Assembly (NCBI RefSeq): GCF_001485415.1
Contig: NZ_BCMQ01000001.1
Span: forward strand, 124,001 to 188,000
Length of the DNA stretch: 64,000 nt
Source: Myroides odoratimimus
GTDB taxonomy: Bacteria > Bacteroidota > Bacteroidia > Flavobacteriales > Flavobacteriaceae
Reading direction: 5' to 3'
The notes beneath the pieces were generated by a model. That model was not told the origin of the DNA and did not search any database. It saw only the letters and a program-made list of their open reading frames with translations. Below, piece after piece: positions 1 through 9,983 of the stretch (position 1 is its first letter; every line of letters starts with the position of its first letter). The translations under genes and the position numbers were made by a program.

Positions 1-2210
1 ATTCCTGTCTTTAACCCTGACTTCCACGCATAGAAATGCATAGAGGTTAACTTAGCATAGTTCGCTCCTTCCATAAACAAGTTTAAAGATTGAGACTGGT
101 CAATGAAATATCCACGTTGACGTGACATATCAATGATATCTTTCATACTAAGTTCCCATACTGTTTTATACAATTCTCTAATATCAGCAGGTATAAAATC
201 AATATGTTGGATAGAACCATTCGCACGCATGATCTCTTGTTTTAAATCTTCATTCCAAAGACCTAACTCTACAAGGTCTTTCAATAAATGTTTATTTACA
301 ACAATAAACTCTCCTGATAACACACGTCTAGTATAGATATTCGATGTATAAGGTTCGAATGCCTCATTATTTCCTAAGATTTGAGAAGTAGATGCTGTAG
401 GCATAGGCGCTAATAATAAAGAGTTTCTCACTCCACTAGCCATTACTTCTTTTCTCAAAGAAGCCCAATCCCATCTTCCACTTAATTCTTCATCTTTCAC
501 ACCCCACATATTGTATTGGAACTCTCCTTTAGAAATAGGTGATCCCTCAAACGTAGAATATGCTCCTTCCTCTTTAGCCATTTCCATAGAAGCAGTTAAA
601 GCTGCAAAGTATATCGTTTCGAATATCTCTTGGTTTAATTGCTTTGCTTCTGGACTAGTGAACGGCATTCTCATCATGATAAATGCATCTGCTAATCCTT
701 GTACTCCTAATCCCACAGGTCTATGACGCATATTAGAATTATACGCCTCTTCTACAGGATAATAGTTTCTATCAATAACTCTATTTAAGTTACGTGTAAT
801 ACGCTTCGTTACATCAAATAAGAACTGATGATTAAATTGACCATCTTCTACGAACATTGGCAATGAGATAGACGCTAGATTACATACCGCTACTTCATCT
901 GGAGAAGTGTACTCCATAATCTCAGTACATAAATTAGATGATCTAATCACACCTAGATTCTTCTGATTTGACTTCGCATTAGCCGCATCTTTATAAAGCA
1001 TATAAGGTGTTCCTGTCTCTATCTGAGCCTCTAGAACAGCTTCCCATAACTCACGTGCCTTGATTGTACGTCTACCTTTACCTTCATTCTCATACTTCAG
1101 ATAAAGTTGTTCGAACTCCTCTCCATACACATCACAAAGGCCAGGGCACTCATTAGGACACATTAGAGTCCATTTCTCATCAGCCTCCACACGTTGCATG
1201 AATAGATCATTGATCCATAGAGCAAGAAACAAATCACGTGCACGCATTTCTTCTTTACCGTGGTTTTTTCTCAATTCGATAAAGTCAAATACATCTGCAT
1301 GCCATGGCTCTAGGTAAATAGCAAAACTACCTTTGCGCTTACCACCACCTTGGTCTACATATCTAGCCGTATCATTATACACACGTAGCATAGGCACGAT
1401 ACCATTAGAAGTACCATTCGTCCCTCTGATATAAGATCCTGTCGCACGTACATTGTGAATAGATAGACCTATACCTCCAGCCGATTGAGAAATCTTAGCA
1501 GTTTGTTTTAAGGTATCATATATTCCCTCAATACTATCATCTTTCATTGTTAATAAGAAACAAGATGACATCTGAGGCTTAGGTGTTCCTGAATTAAATA
1601 ACGTTGGCGTAGCATGTGTAAAATACTTCTTAGACATCAATTCGTATGTTTCTATAACAGAATCAATATCATCTAAGTGTATCCCAACAGCTACTCGCAT
1701 TAGCATATGCTGGGGACGCTCTACTATCTTACCATTAAGCTTTAATAAATAAGAACGCTCTAGTGTCTTAAACCCAAAGTAATCATAGTTAAAATCACGT
1801 TGATAGATAATAGTAGAATCTAATCTCTCACCGTGCTTTTTAATTACCTCATACACATCGTCAGCGATAAGTGGAGCTTCCTGTCCTGTACGAGGATTGA
1901 CATATCTATATAAATCTTCTACCGTTTCTGAGAAGACTTTTTTTGTATTCTTATGCAAATTAGATACTGCTATTCTAGCTGCTAACAGCGCATAGTCAGG
2001 ATGTGTTACAGTCATAGAAGCTGCTGTCTCTGCTGCCAGATTATCTAATTCAGAAGTAGCTACTCCATCGTATAATCCTTCGATAACTCTCATCGCTACC
2101 TTTACAGGATCTACGAACTCATTTAATTCATAACACAGTATTCTAATTCGGTCTGTAATCTTGTCAAAACTTACAGGCTCTCTTCTTCCGTCTCTTTTTA
2201 TTACGTACAT
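1..2210 (-). CDS. nrdA: Ribonucleoside-diphosphate reductase, large (alpha) subunit, 3' end missing
   Basis: Reduces ribonucleoside diphosphates to deoxyribonucleotides together with NrdB; this is the catalytic, allosterically controlled subunit. The reading frame is open from the ATG at 2208-2210 to the window edge. It begins with an ATP-cone ([18 protein letters not shown]), so dATP feedback inhibition is likely. The catalytic Asn-Leu-Cys-Thr-Glu motif (SSNLCTEI) is present, and a second redox Cys sits in AVCNLASI, as in class Ia enzymes. Translation at the window edge ends in [11 protein letters not shown], so roughly the last 50-60 residues, including the radical-transfer tyrosines and the C-terminal Cys pair, lie outside. 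It follows nrdB by 27 bp and is probably co-transcribed with it. The family call is very secure. Confidence 0.97.
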   Translation of the reverse strand, partial: MYVIKRDGRREPVSFDKITDRIRILCYELNEFVDPVKVAMRVIEGLYDGVATSELDNLAAETAASMTVTHPDYALLAARIAVSNLHKNTKKVFSETVEDLYRYVNPRTGQEAPLIADDVYEVIKKHGERLDSTIIYQRDFNYDYFGFKTLERSYLLKLNGKIVERPQHMLMRVAVGIHLDDIDSVIETYELMSKKYFTHATPTLFNSGTPKPQMSSCFLLTMKDDSIEGIYDTLKQTAKISQSAGGIGLSIHNVRATGSYIRGTNGTSNGIVPMLRVYNDTARYVDQGGGKRKGSFAIYLEPWHADVFDFIELRKNHGKEEMRARDLFLALWINDLFMQRVEADEKWTLMCPNECPGLCDVYGEEFEQLYLKYENEGKGRRTIKARELWEAVLEAQIETGTPYMLYKDAANAKSNQKNLGVIRSSNLCTEIMEYTSPDEVAVCNLASISLPMFVEDGQFNHQFLFDVTKRITRNLNRVIDRNYYPVEEAYNSNMRHRPVGLGVQGLADAFIMMRMPFTSPEAKQLNQEIFETIYFAALTASMEMAKEEGAYSTFEGSPISKGEFQYNMWGVKDEELSGRWDWASLRKEVMASGVRNSLLLAPMPTASTSQILGNNEAFEPYTSNIYTRRVLSGEFIVVNKHLLKDLVELGLWNEDLKQEIMRANGSIQHIDFIPADIRELYKTVWELSMKDIIDMSRQRGYFIDQSQSLNLFMEGANYAKLTSMHFYAWKSGLKTG

Positions 2211-2237
2211 CTACTCTTTTCCTTTTTAAGTTAACAA

Positions 2238-3215
2238 TTAAAAATCTGCGTCGAAGCTAATCTTATTACCTCCTTCTTCTTTAGAAATCACCCCTGCTTT
2301 TTGGTATTCAGACACTCGTTTTTCGAAGAAGTTTGTCTTACCCTGTAGAGAGATCATATCCATAAAGTCAAAAGGATTACCTACATTATATTCTTTTGCA
2401 CAACCTAACTCCACTAATAATCTATCCGTTACAAACTCTAAATATTGCGTCATCAACGTAGAGTTCATACCAATCAAACTAACAGGTAGAGACTCTGTAA
2501 TAAACTCTCTTTCTATATTTAAAGCATCTACTAAGATCTCTCTAATACGTTCTTTAGGAACTTTATTAATCAAGTGGTGATTATGTAAGTGTACTGCGAA
2601 GTCACAGTGTACTCCCTCATCTCTAGATATTAATTCATTTGAAAAAGTAAGACCTGGCATAAGCCCTCTTTTCTTCAACCAGAAGATAGAACAGAACGCT
2701 CCTGAGAAGAAGATACCTTCTACAGCTGCAAAGGCGATTAAACGCTCTGCAAACGAATCAGACTCTATCCACTTCAGCGCCCATTCTGCTTTTTTCATAA
2801 TAGCAGGGAATACCTCTATAGCTCTGAATAATCTATCTTTTTCTTCCTCATTCTTCACATATGTATCGATAAGCAGAGAATAAGTCTCACTGTGAATATT
2901 CTCCATCATAATCTGGAATCCATAGAAGAACTTTGCCTCAGCGTATTGTACCTCATTCACGAAGTTCTCTGCTAAGTTTTCATTCACTATACCATCAGAT
3001 GCGGCGAAGAAAGCAAGAATATGTTTGATAAAATAACGTTCATCTTCATTTAGCTTATTGTTCCAATCAGATAAATCTTGATGCAAATCAATCTCTTCTG
3101 CTGTCCAAAAGCTAGCTTCCATCTTCTTATACCAATCCCAAATATCATGATGTTTGATAGGAAATATTACGAATCTATTTTTGTTTTCAGTTAAAATTGG
3201 TTCTTGAACAGCCAT
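2238..3215 (-). CDS. nrdB: Ribonucleoside-diphosphate reductase, small (beta) subunit
   Basis: Holds the di-iron centre and stable tyrosyl radical that start catalysis in NrdA. The 325-residue protein has the expected ligands: MENIHSETY contains the Glu, His and radical Tyr (E-x-x-H-x-x-x-Y), EGIFFSGAF supplies another Glu, and [10 protein letters not shown] supplies the last Glu and His. The retained Tyr argues for an ordinary tyrosyl-radical class Ia enzyme, not a Tyr-less variant. nrdB lies first in the nrdB-nrdA operon, the reverse of the order in E. coli but common in Bacteroidota. Upstream DnaA-box-like repeats (3319-3346) may tie expression to replication; that link is inferred. Confidence 0.97.
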   Translation of the reverse strand: MAVQEPILTENKNRFVIFPIKHHDIWDWYKKMEASFWTAEEIDLHQDLSDWNNKLNEDERYFIKHILAFFAASDGIVNENLAENFVNEVQYAEAKFFYGFQIMMENIHSETYSLLIDTYVKNEEEKDRLFRAIEVFPAIMKKAEWALKWIESDSFAERLIAFAAVEGIFFSGAFCSIFWLKKRGLMPGLTFSNELISRDEGVHCDFAVHLHNHHLINKVPKERIREILVDALNIEREFITESLPVSLIGMNSTLMTQYLEFVTDRLLVELGCAKEYNVGNPFDFMDMISLQGKTNFFEKRVSEYQKAGVISKEEGGNKISFDADF

Positions 3216-3318
3216 ACTATATTGAATATAAAAGATTAAAATATCACGAGAGAATTCTCCCTCTCTTTTACAAATATGATGTTTTTTTTGCTCTATAAAA
3301 AATTAGTGTACAACCTAG

Positions 3319-3346
3319 TTATTCACAAATGGTACAAGTTATTAAC
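3319..3346. promoter_or_regulatory. Two DnaA-box-like repeats upstream of nrdB
   Basis: A perfect match to the DnaA-box consensus TTATnCACA (TTATTCACA, 3319-3327) is followed by a one-mismatch copy, TTATTAACA, ending at 3346. Both are preceded by AG, giving an imperfect direct repeat about 19 bp apart. They lie 100-130 bp upstream of nrdB in a 388-bp gap (3216-3603). DnaA regulates nrdAB in E. coli; the same role here is inference. Apart from these and the odhB terminator, I see no gene or other feature in this gap. Confidence 0.4.
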
Positions 3347-3546
3347 AATGACTAACAATCAACAACTTACACAAATAACTAATTTACAACATCTTACAAA
3401 AAAAATATTACTACACCAAACAGCCTCACCCTACTACCATTAAGGGATGAGAGACCTAATCCACTTAGTTAATTCATACATTACTTACTGTAAAATGTAG
3501 ATTAAGTATTTTGCACAAAAAGTCATACTATCTAAAAATATAATAT

Positions 3547-3576
3547 AAAAAAACGGCAACTATTTATAGTTGCCGT
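3547..3576 (-). terminator. Rho-independent terminator of the odhA-odhB unit
   Basis: A perfect 11-bp inverted repeat (ACGGCAACTAT, TT loop, ATAGTTGCCGT) runs from 3553 to 3576 and, read on the minus strand, is followed by seven T. It sits 28 bp past the odhB stop codon. Confidence 0.9.
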
Positions 3577-3603
3577 TTCATATATTTCAAAAGTTTCTAA
3601 CTA

Positions 3604-4824
3604 CTAAAGTTCGAAAGCTTTTTTAGGATTATTACCTAATAATAATTCAGTTGGGTTCTCTAAAGCCTCTTTAATAGCTACTAAGAAACCTACTGACTCA
3701 CGTCCGTCGATGATTCTGTGGTCATAAGATAACGCCACATACATCATTGGGTGAATCTCAACTTTTCCATCTACAGCGATAGGACGCTCAATGATATTGT
3801 GCATACCTAAGATAGCAGACTGTGGAGGGTTGATAATTGGAGTAGATAACATAGATCCGAATACACCACCATTAGTAATAGTGAATGTACCACCTGTCAT
3901 CTCATCTACAGTGATTTGTCCATCACGAGCTCTGATAGCTAAACGCTTGATTTCAGCCTCAACACCACGGAAAGATAATAACTCAGCATTTCTCACTACT
4001 GGCACCATTAGACCTTTAGGTCCTGATACAGCGATAGAGATATCAGCGAAGTCAAACTTGATTTGGTCTTGACCATCGATCATAGAGTTCACGTCTGGAT
4101 ATAATTCTAATGCACGAGTAACCGCTTTAGTGAAGAAAGACATAAATCCTAATCCTACACCATGCTTAGCTTTGAAAGCATCTTTATACTCAGCTCTTAA
4201 TTTGTTTACGTTAGTTAAGTTAACTTCGTTGAAAGTAGTTAACATAGCAGTCGTGTTTTTAGCTTCCACTAGACGCTCAGCTACTTTACGACGTAACATA
4301 GACATTTTTTTACGCTCTTCTCCTCTAGGTCCTCCAGTTGGTGTACCCATAGAAGCTTTTGCGTTTACTGCATCTTCTTTAGTGATTCTACCATCTTTAC
4401 CAGTACCAGTTACAGTAGCAGGATTGATGCTTTTCTCATCTAAAATTTTCTTAGCAGCTGGAGATGCACTTCCAGTAGCATAAGTAGTAGCTGCAGCTTG
4501 CACAGGTTCAGCTTTAGGAGCTTCTGCTTTAGGAGCCTCTTGAGCTGGTTTAGCTTCTGTAGAAGCACCTCCTGCAGGTTTTGCAGCACTCATATCGATT
4601 AAACAAACTACTTGCCCTACAGCAACAGCGTCACCTTCTTCTGCTTTTAAAGTGATAATACCACTTTCTTCAGCTGGTAATTCTAAAGTTGCTTTATCTG
4701 AATCTACTTCAGCAATAGCTTGGTCTTTTTCAACGTAATCTCCATCTTTTACTAACCATGTAGCGATTTCAACTTCAGTAATTGATTCACCTGGCGAAGG
4801 AACTTTCATTTCTAAGATGCTCAT
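3604..4824 (-). CDS. odhB: 2-oxoglutarate dehydrogenase E2 (dihydrolipoyl succinyltransferase)
   Basis: Transfers the succinyl group from E1-bound ThDP via lipoate to CoA in the TCA cycle. Of 406 residues, the first 80 are a lipoyl domain with the modified lysine in [12 protein letters not shown] flexible Ala/Pro/Lys-rich linker follows ([17 protein letters not shown]). Next is a peripheral-subunit-binding domain ([16 protein letters not shown]), then the acyltransferase domain with catalytic His and Asp in [10 protein letters not shown]. The length is normal for the family. The gene begins 50 bp after odhA and is read with it; the E3 subunit is not in this window. The adjacent E1o decides between succinyl- and acetyl-transferase. 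Confidence 0.95.
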   Translation of the reverse strand: MSILEMKVPSPGESITEVEIATWLVKDGDYVEKDQAIAEVDSDKATLELPAEESGIITLKAEEGDAVAVGQVVCLIDMSAAKPAGGASTEAKPAQEAPKAEAPKAEPVQAAATTYATGSASPAAKKILDEKSINPATVTGTGKDGRITKEDAVNAKASMGTPTGGPRGEERKKMSMLRRKVAERLVEAKNTTAMLTTFNEVNLTNVNKLRAEYKDAFKAKHGVGLGFMSFFTKAVTRALELYPDVNSMIDGQDQIKFDFADISIAVSGPKGLMVPVVRNAELLSFRGVEAEIKRLAIRARDGQITVDEMTGGTFTITNGGVFGSMLSTPIINPPQSAILGMHNIIERPIAVDGKVEIHPMMYVALSYDHRIIDGRESVGFLVAIKEALENPTELLLGNNPKKAFEL

Positions 4825-4874
4825 CTGTATATGCTTTAATTAAATATTGTTATGTAAAAATACGTTTTTTTCTA

Positions 4875-7646
4875 TTATAAATTCTTGTCGAACACTTTAG
4901 CGATAGCTTCTGCATAACGTTTTTTAGAACGTACAGAACTTCCTGAAGCTGGTGCACTAAATGCTTGGTTACCTGCATAACGCAATGGTTTCAAGTCAAA
5001 GTTCATTAACATATGCCCATAAGCACCCATGTTACGTGGCTCTTCTTGACCCCATACGAAGTCGTCTGCATTAGTATACTTCGCTAATACCTCAGCAATT
5101 TGCTCGATTGGTAATGGGAATAATTGTTCGATACGAACAAATGCAATATCCTTTCTACCTAATTCTTCACGCTTAGCTACTAAGTCGTAGTAGAACTTAC
5201 CACTACACAATACTACTGATTTTACATCTGCAGCATTTACATTAGCATCGTCTATCACGTATTGGAATTTACCATCTGTAAAGTCACTGATAGAAGATAC
5301 CGCAGCTGGGTGTCTTAATAAACTCTTAGGAGACATATTGATTAATGGCTTTCTAAAGTCAGTGATCATTTGTCTTCTCATTAAGTGGAAGAAGTTAGCT
5401 GGAGTAGTTACATTCGTTACGAACATATTACTTTCAGCACATAACTGTAAGTAACGCTCTAATCTAGCAGAAGAGTGTTCAGCACCTTGATTTTCATATC
5501 CGTGAGGTAATAACATCACGATACCGTTCTGGTTGCTCCATTTATCTTCAGCAGCAGAGATATATTGATCCATCATAATCTGAGCTCCGTTAGAGAAATC
5601 CCCGAACTGTGCTTCCCAGATAGTTAATGTATTAGGATTAGTCAATGCATAACCATACTCAAAACCTAAAACAGCGTACTCAGCCAATAGAGAGTTGAAT
5701 ATTCTCATTTGACCATTTTGCTCTTTTAATTGGTTTAATAAAATGATTGACTCTTCTGTATCTTCTGTTTTCACTACAGCATGTCTGTGAGAGAATGTAC
5801 CACGCTCTACATCTTGACCTGACATACGCACATCGTATCCATCTGTCAATAATGTACCATACGCTAATAACTCACCCATAGCCCAGTCTAAAGCATCTTT
5901 CTCGAAGAACATAGCTTTTCTATCTCCGATAAGTCTTGTCACCTTATTGATGAATTTTTTATCACCAGGCAATGCAGTAATTACTTCAGCAATTGCAGTT
6001 AATTTCTCTTTAGAAACTTTAGTGTCGTAGTCAGCTACCATTTTGTCACGACCTGCGATGTGGAATCCATCCCAGTTCTCTTCCATAAATGTTCTAACCT
6101 TAGCAAATTCTTTTTCACGAGAAGTGCTTAACTCTTGTTCTAAAGCATCTTTATATTGTTTCTCTAAAGATTTAACGAAAGCATCATCTACCACTTTATC
6201 CTCTAATAATCTAGCGTTATAGATATTACGAGAGTTAGGGTGTTTAGAGATTAACTTGTACAAGATTGGTTGAGTGAACTTTGGTTCATCTCCCTCGTTG
6301 TGTCCGTATTTACGGTATCCAACTAAGTCAATAAATACATCTGTACCAAAATGCATACGGTAATCTAAAGCGAATAAGAATGCTCTTACTGCAGCTTCAG
6401 TATCGTCAGCGTTAACGTGTAATACAGGAGATTGAGTTACTTTAGCAACATCTGTAGAATAAGTAGAAGAACGACCATCAGAATAGTTAGTTGTAAAACC
6501 AACTTGGTTGTTTAATACAATGTGAATTGTACCTTCTGTCTTATACCCTCTAAGTTTAGCCATCTGTACAATTTCATAAACAATTCCTTGTCCAGCGATT
6601 GCAGCATCTCCGTGAAGAGCGATAGGTAAAACTTTAGATGGTTCGTTTACAAAGATAGTATCTTGTTTCGCTCTAGCGATACCTTCGATAACTGCCCCTA
6701 CAGTCTCTAAGTGAGAAGGGTTAGGAGTTAAGTTAACATGGATCTCTTTTCCAGAACGAGTCTTACGTGTAGATGTAAGACCTAAGTGATACTTAACGTC
6801 TCCGTCAAAACCTTCAACAGCATCATAATCTTTACCGTCAAATTCAGCAAAGATATCTTGTGCAGGTTTGTGGAATACGTTAGCTAATACATTAAGACGT
6901 CCACGGTGTGCCATCCCTACTACGATCTCCTCTACTCCTTTTTCAGCAGCAGCGTCCATCATAAAGTCCATCGCTGGTATTGCAGCTTCTAGACCTTCTA
7001 GTGAGAAACGTTTTTGTCCAACGTATTTTGTGTTTAGGAAGTTCTCAAAAGAAACTGCTTCAATTAACTTGTGCAGAATTTCTTTCTTCTCTTCACTATC
7101 AAATTTTGCCTCTGTAGCCTCATAGTGATTTTGAATCCATTGTACAGCAGCTTCATCAGTGATGTACTTGTACTCAATACCTAATGTAGTACAGTAAATT
7201 TTCTCTAATTGGGCAATGATTTGTCCCAATGTAGTAGTTGGTAGTTGTATTGTTTTTGCAGCCTCAAAATTAACATTCAAATCTGCTTGAGAAAGACCAA
7301 ACTTCTCTAAACTCAAATCTGGATGCTCTACTTTTCTGTCTCTTAATGGGTTTGTTTTAGTCAATAAATGCCCATAAGTTCTGTAAGCGTCAATTAATTT
7401 TAATACAGCAAACTCCTTTTGAAGTTGCCCTAACTGCGCTGAACTATCTACACCAACACTATTACTTGACGTATAAGCTTGTGATAATTGCTCAACAGGC
7501 CCACCATTGTATTCATTTGCAAAGTCAAATCCCTGAAAGAAAGCTCTCCAGCTTGGCTCTACGCTATCTGGGCTTTCTAAATATTGATCATATAAATCTG
7601 CAAAAAATGCAGTGTGTGCCGCATTTAAAAAGGAATATCTATCCAT
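4875..7646 (-). CDS. odhA: 2-oxoglutarate dehydrogenase E1 component
   Basis: ThDP-dependent decarboxylase that starts the 2-oxoglutarate dehydrogenase reaction in the TCA cycle. The 923-residue length fits E1o. The N-terminus (SFLNAAHTAFFADLYDQYLESPDSVEPSWRAFF region) is the usual 2-oxoglutarate-dehydrogenase N-domain. The ThDP region shows GMAHRGRLNVL and HGDAAIAGQGIVYE. The C-terminal half has the transketolase-like pyrimidine-binding part and ends in an E1o C-domain (WGQEEPRNMGAYG). The ATG at 7644-7646 is preceded by a TATTTTTG -7-like box at 7686-7693. First gene of odhA-odhB. Confidence 0.96.
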   Translation of the reverse strand: MDRYSFLNAAHTAFFADLYDQYLESPDSVEPSWRAFFQGFDFANEYNGGPVEQLSQAYTSSNSVGVDSSAQLGQLQKEFAVLKLIDAYRTYGHLLTKTNPLRDRKVEHPDLSLEKFGLSQADLNVNFEAAKTIQLPTTTLGQIIAQLEKIYCTTLGIEYKYITDEAAVQWIQNHYEATEAKFDSEEKKEILHKLIEAVSFENFLNTKYVGQKRFSLEGLEAAIPAMDFMMDAAAEKGVEEIVVGMAHRGRLNVLANVFHKPAQDIFAEFDGKDYDAVEGFDGDVKYHLGLTSTRKTRSGKEIHVNLTPNPSHLETVGAVIEGIARAKQDTIFVNEPSKVLPIALHGDAAIAGQGIVYEIVQMAKLRGYKTEGTIHIVLNNQVGFTTNYSDGRSSTYSTDVAKVTQSPVLHVNADDTEAAVRAFLFALDYRMHFGTDVFIDLVGYRKYGHNEGDEPKFTQPILYKLISKHPNSRNIYNARLLEDKVVDDAFVKSLEKQYKDALEQELSTSREKEFAKVRTFMEENWDGFHIAGRDKMVADYDTKVSKEKLTAIAEVITALPGDKKFINKVTRLIGDRKAMFFEKDALDWAMGELLAYGTLLTDGYDVRMSGQDVERGTFSHRHAVVKTEDTEESIILLNQLKEQNGQMRIFNSLLAEYAVLGFEYGYALTNPNTLTIWEAQFGDFSNGAQIMMDQYISAAEDKWSNQNGIVMLLPHGYENQGAEHSSARLERYLQLCAESNMFVTNVTTPANFFHLMRRQMITDFRKPLINMSPKSLLRHPAAVSSISDFTDGKFQYVIDDANVNAADVKSVVLCSGKFYYDLVAKREELGRKDIAFVRIEQLFPLPIEQIAEVLAKYTNADDFVWGQEEPRNMGAYGHMLMNFDLKPLRYAGNQAFSAPASGSSVRSKKRYAEAIAKVFDKNL

Positions 7647-7685
7647 AATTTCGTCTAAAGACCTTTTGTTTAAATATTATATCTA

Positions 7686-7693
7686 CAAAAATA
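7686..7693 (-). promoter_or_regulatory. Possible -7 box for odhA
   Basis: On the minus strand TATTTTTG matches the Bacteroidota -7 consensus TAnnTTTG, about 40 bp upstream of the odhA ATG. No convincing -33 TTTG sits at the usual distance, so the call is tentative. Confidence 0.4.
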
Positions 7694-7760
7694 CAACTCT
7701 TTATGACAAAACTATAAACTTTTGCTTATTTTTATCTTATAATTATTTTATAAAATTGAA

Positions 7761-8336
7761 ATGAAAAGATTTAACATCAACTATTTACTGTTTTTTTTAT
7801 CAATATCATTTTTTTTAGGTGGCTCTTTTTCCATTCTTGCACAAGATCAAGGAAATAGCTCCAAAAATTATGATTTTAATAAAAGGTGGAAATTTGGTGG
7901 AGGCCTTGGAGTTGGCTTCGGAAGTGGTTACACTGATGTGATGGTTGCTCCGAGTGCATTATACCAGGTTAACCCTTATTTTGCAGCAGGTGTAGGACTA
8001 CAAGGAAGCTATATCAGTAGTAAAAACAGAAGCTACTACAACAGTAGTGTTAAAGAATACAACTCTTGGTTATACGGAGGTAGTATAATCGCACTGTCAA
8101 ATCCTATACCTGAAATACAACTTTCGGCAGAATTAGAACAACTAAGAGTAAACAACACCTATAAGTATCACACAGGAGAAAAACTAGATGACAACTTCTG
8201 GAACACTGCTTTATTCTTAGGTATTGGATACAGTAACGGACCTGTTACAATCGGTGTTCGATACAATGTCCTATATAAAGAAAAAGACATGGTGTATGGA
8301 AGTGCCTATATGCCTTTCGTTAGATTTTACTTCTAA
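7761..8336 (+). CDS. Small outer-membrane beta-barrel protein
   Basis: A 191-residue secreted protein of unknown specific role. It has a clear signal peptide (hydrophobic residues about 8-27, ending near ILAQDQG). The mature part alternates polar and aromatic residues as in a small barrel of about eight strands, with many Gly and Tyr (KFGGGLGVGFGSGYTDV). The last residue is Phe (PFVRFYF), the usual C-terminal signal recognised by the BAM complex. It resembles the broad OmpA/OmpX-like porin-family barrels of Flavobacteriaceae. It is divergent from odhA and ends at a strong bidirectional terminator, so it is monocistronic. Confidence 0.75.
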   Translation: MKRFNINYLLFFLSISFFLGGSFSILAQDQGNSSKNYDFNKRWKFGGGLGVGFGSGYTDVMVAPSALYQVNPYFAAGVGLQGSYISSKNRSYYNSSVKEYNSWLYGGSIIALSNPIPEIQLSAELEQLRVNNTYKYHTGEKLDDNFWNTALFLGIGYSNGPVTIGVRYNVLYKEKDMVYGSAYMPFVRFYF

Positions 8337-8347
8337 CCATTATAGTA

Positions 8348-8390
8348 TAAAACAGAAGAAGTACCCTTATGAGGTACTTCTTCTGTTTTA
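8348..8390. terminator. Bidirectional terminator between convergent genes
   Basis: An 18-bp perfect stem (TAAAACAGAAGAAGTACC, 8348-8365, pairing with 8373-8390) with a 7-nt loop. A-rich and T-rich flanks make it usable on both strands. It separates the barrel protein gene from the convergent gene at 8394-8741. Confidence 0.9.
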
Positions 8391-8393
8391 TAC

Positions 8394-8741
8394 TTACAGT
8401 GTACTTCGTATATACACCTTTTGATATTCTCGTTTTAGGATTAGAAAAGTCACTTGCTTTAAGTAATCCTCTATATCTACACTCTTAATAGCCTTGATAT
8501 CTGCCTCAGCGATATCTATTCTATACAGTAGACTAGAGAACTTAGACACTGAAGTCTGTGTGACTATTTTATGCAACTGATTGTAAACTTCATAGACTAA
8601 CTTAGAAGGGGTATCTGCCACTATCTCTATAGAAGGATCCACAGTCATACGGAAGTCTTTCTCGACTTGCTTTACTAATTCTCCCAGTAGATTATACTCA
8701 CCTACCTTCTGTTCTATATACAGTACAGCCTCTTCTATCAT
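8394..8741 (-). CDS. Conserved-looking small protein following the polyprenyl synthetase
   Basis: A 115-residue soluble protein, predicted mostly helical, with no signal peptide and no motif I recognise. It starts 12 bp after the polyprenyl synthetase stop and stops at the shared terminator, so the two genes form a two-gene unit. Codon use resembles the neighbours, which supports a real gene. A role linked to isoprenoid synthesis would be guesswork from position alone. Confidence 0.7.
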   Translation of the reverse strand: MIEEAVLYIEQKVGEYNLLGELVKQVEKDFRMTVDPSIEIVADTPSKLVYEVYNQLHKIVTQTSVSKFSSLLYRIDIAEADIKAIKSVDIEDYLKQVTFLILKREYQKVYIRSTL

Positions 8742-8753
8742 GACCTAGTCTGT

Positions 8754-9728
8754 TTATACTCTTCTATCCATTAGTTCATGACTAAATGTTCTCAATTGCT
8801 GTTTTTTATCTTCCGCAATATCCATTTGGTCTAAGATAGCTAATGCTTTAATCGTGTACTCCTCAATCAAATTTTTAGAATCACTCGCAGACCCCGTCTC
8901 TATAAACAACTCTTTCACACGAGTTACTTTCTCCTCTGCATTCTGTTCTGTACTAGAGAAATAGTTTACTAGTTCCTCACGTTGTGATTCATTTGCATTC
9001 ATTACTCCTTTTAGATATAAGAATGTCTTTTTGTTTTCTAAGATATCACCTCCCACTTGTTTACCAAATGTAGCTGCATCACCGAATGCGTCAAGATAAT
9101 CATCTTGTAACTGGAACGCAATCCCTAAGTTAATACCAAAGTCATAGATATCCTCAGCATTCTTCTGGCTACTACGTGCTACGATAGCTCCCATCTTTAA
9201 GGCTGCTCCTACTAGTACTGCAGTTTTAAACTTAATCATCTGAATATACTCTGGAATACTCACATCATTTCTATTCTCGAAACAGATGTCCCATTGCTGT
9301 CCTTCACATACTTCAATAGCCGTTTTACTAAATAGTTTCGCTAAATCACGGAACGTATCGCTCTCATAGTTTTCAAAGTACTGATATGCTAATATCAACA
9401 TCGCATCCCCTGACAAGATAGCCGTATTGGTATTCCACTTCTCATGTACCGTCTGATGCCCTCTTCTCAGTGGAGCATCATCCATGATATCATCATGCAT
9501 TAAAGAGAAGTTGTGAAATAATTCGATAGCCGTAGCTGCGTGAATGGCTTTCTTAGGATCAATACCAAAAACATCAGCTGCCATTAAAGTCAATACTGGT
9601 CGAATTTGTTTTCCCCCTAATGATAATATATATGATATCGGTTCGTAAAGTTCCTTTGGAGTACCTGATAAAGAAATTGAATCTATAAATTCAGAAATCT
9701 GCTCTTTATACTTAACTATTGATTGCAT
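8754..9728 (-). CDS. Polyprenyl (trans-isoprenyl) diphosphate synthase
   Basis: Condenses isopentenyl diphosphate onto an allylic diphosphate, probably to make the menaquinone side chain or a precursor prenyl diphosphate. The 324-residue protein has both Asp-rich motifs: DDIMDDAPLRRG (first, about residue 80) and LQDDYLDAFGD (second), with GGKQIRP near the N-terminus for IPP binding. The residues before the first Asp-rich motif (IELFHNFSLMHDDIMD) contain bulky Phe upstream, as in geranylgeranyl/octaprenyl-type enzymes, but chain length cannot be fixed from this. Together with the small gene at 8394-8741 it forms a short operon. Confidence 0.9.
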   Translation of the reverse strand: MQSIVKYKEQISEFIDSISLSGTPKELYEPISYILSLGGKQIRPVLTLMAADVFGIDPKKAIHAATAIELFHNFSLMHDDIMDDAPLRRGHQTVHEKWNTNTAILSGDAMLILAYQYFENYESDTFRDLAKLFSKTAIEVCEGQQWDICFENRNDVSIPEYIQMIKFKTAVLVGAALKMGAIVARSSQKNAEDIYDFGINLGIAFQLQDDYLDAFGDAATFGKQVGGDILENKKTFLYLKGVMNANESQREELVNYFSSTEQNAEEKVTRVKELFIETGSASDSKNLIEEYTIKALAILDQMDIAEDKKQQLRTFSHELMDRRV

Positions 9729-9983
9729 TACTTAAATTATTTTGTGTAAAAATACGTGTTTTTTTCGAAGATAATCATCTATATGCCTTTTTTAAACGGT
9801 TATCACTAATGCTTACGTATAAATATCATTCTGTCTACCTCCTTCTTATTTCACTATACAGGATGGCAATTGTATTCTTAATATATGTTGATTATGCTAT
9901 TTAATCCTCTTATCTCCTTCTAGCAGCAGTACACCTATATACCTAACTTTAGTACAGAACATCACAATTATATAGACTAATGC

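Noticed and set aside
133..726. Plus-strand frames inside nrdA
   Set aside because: Antisense shadows of a clear nrdA reading frame.
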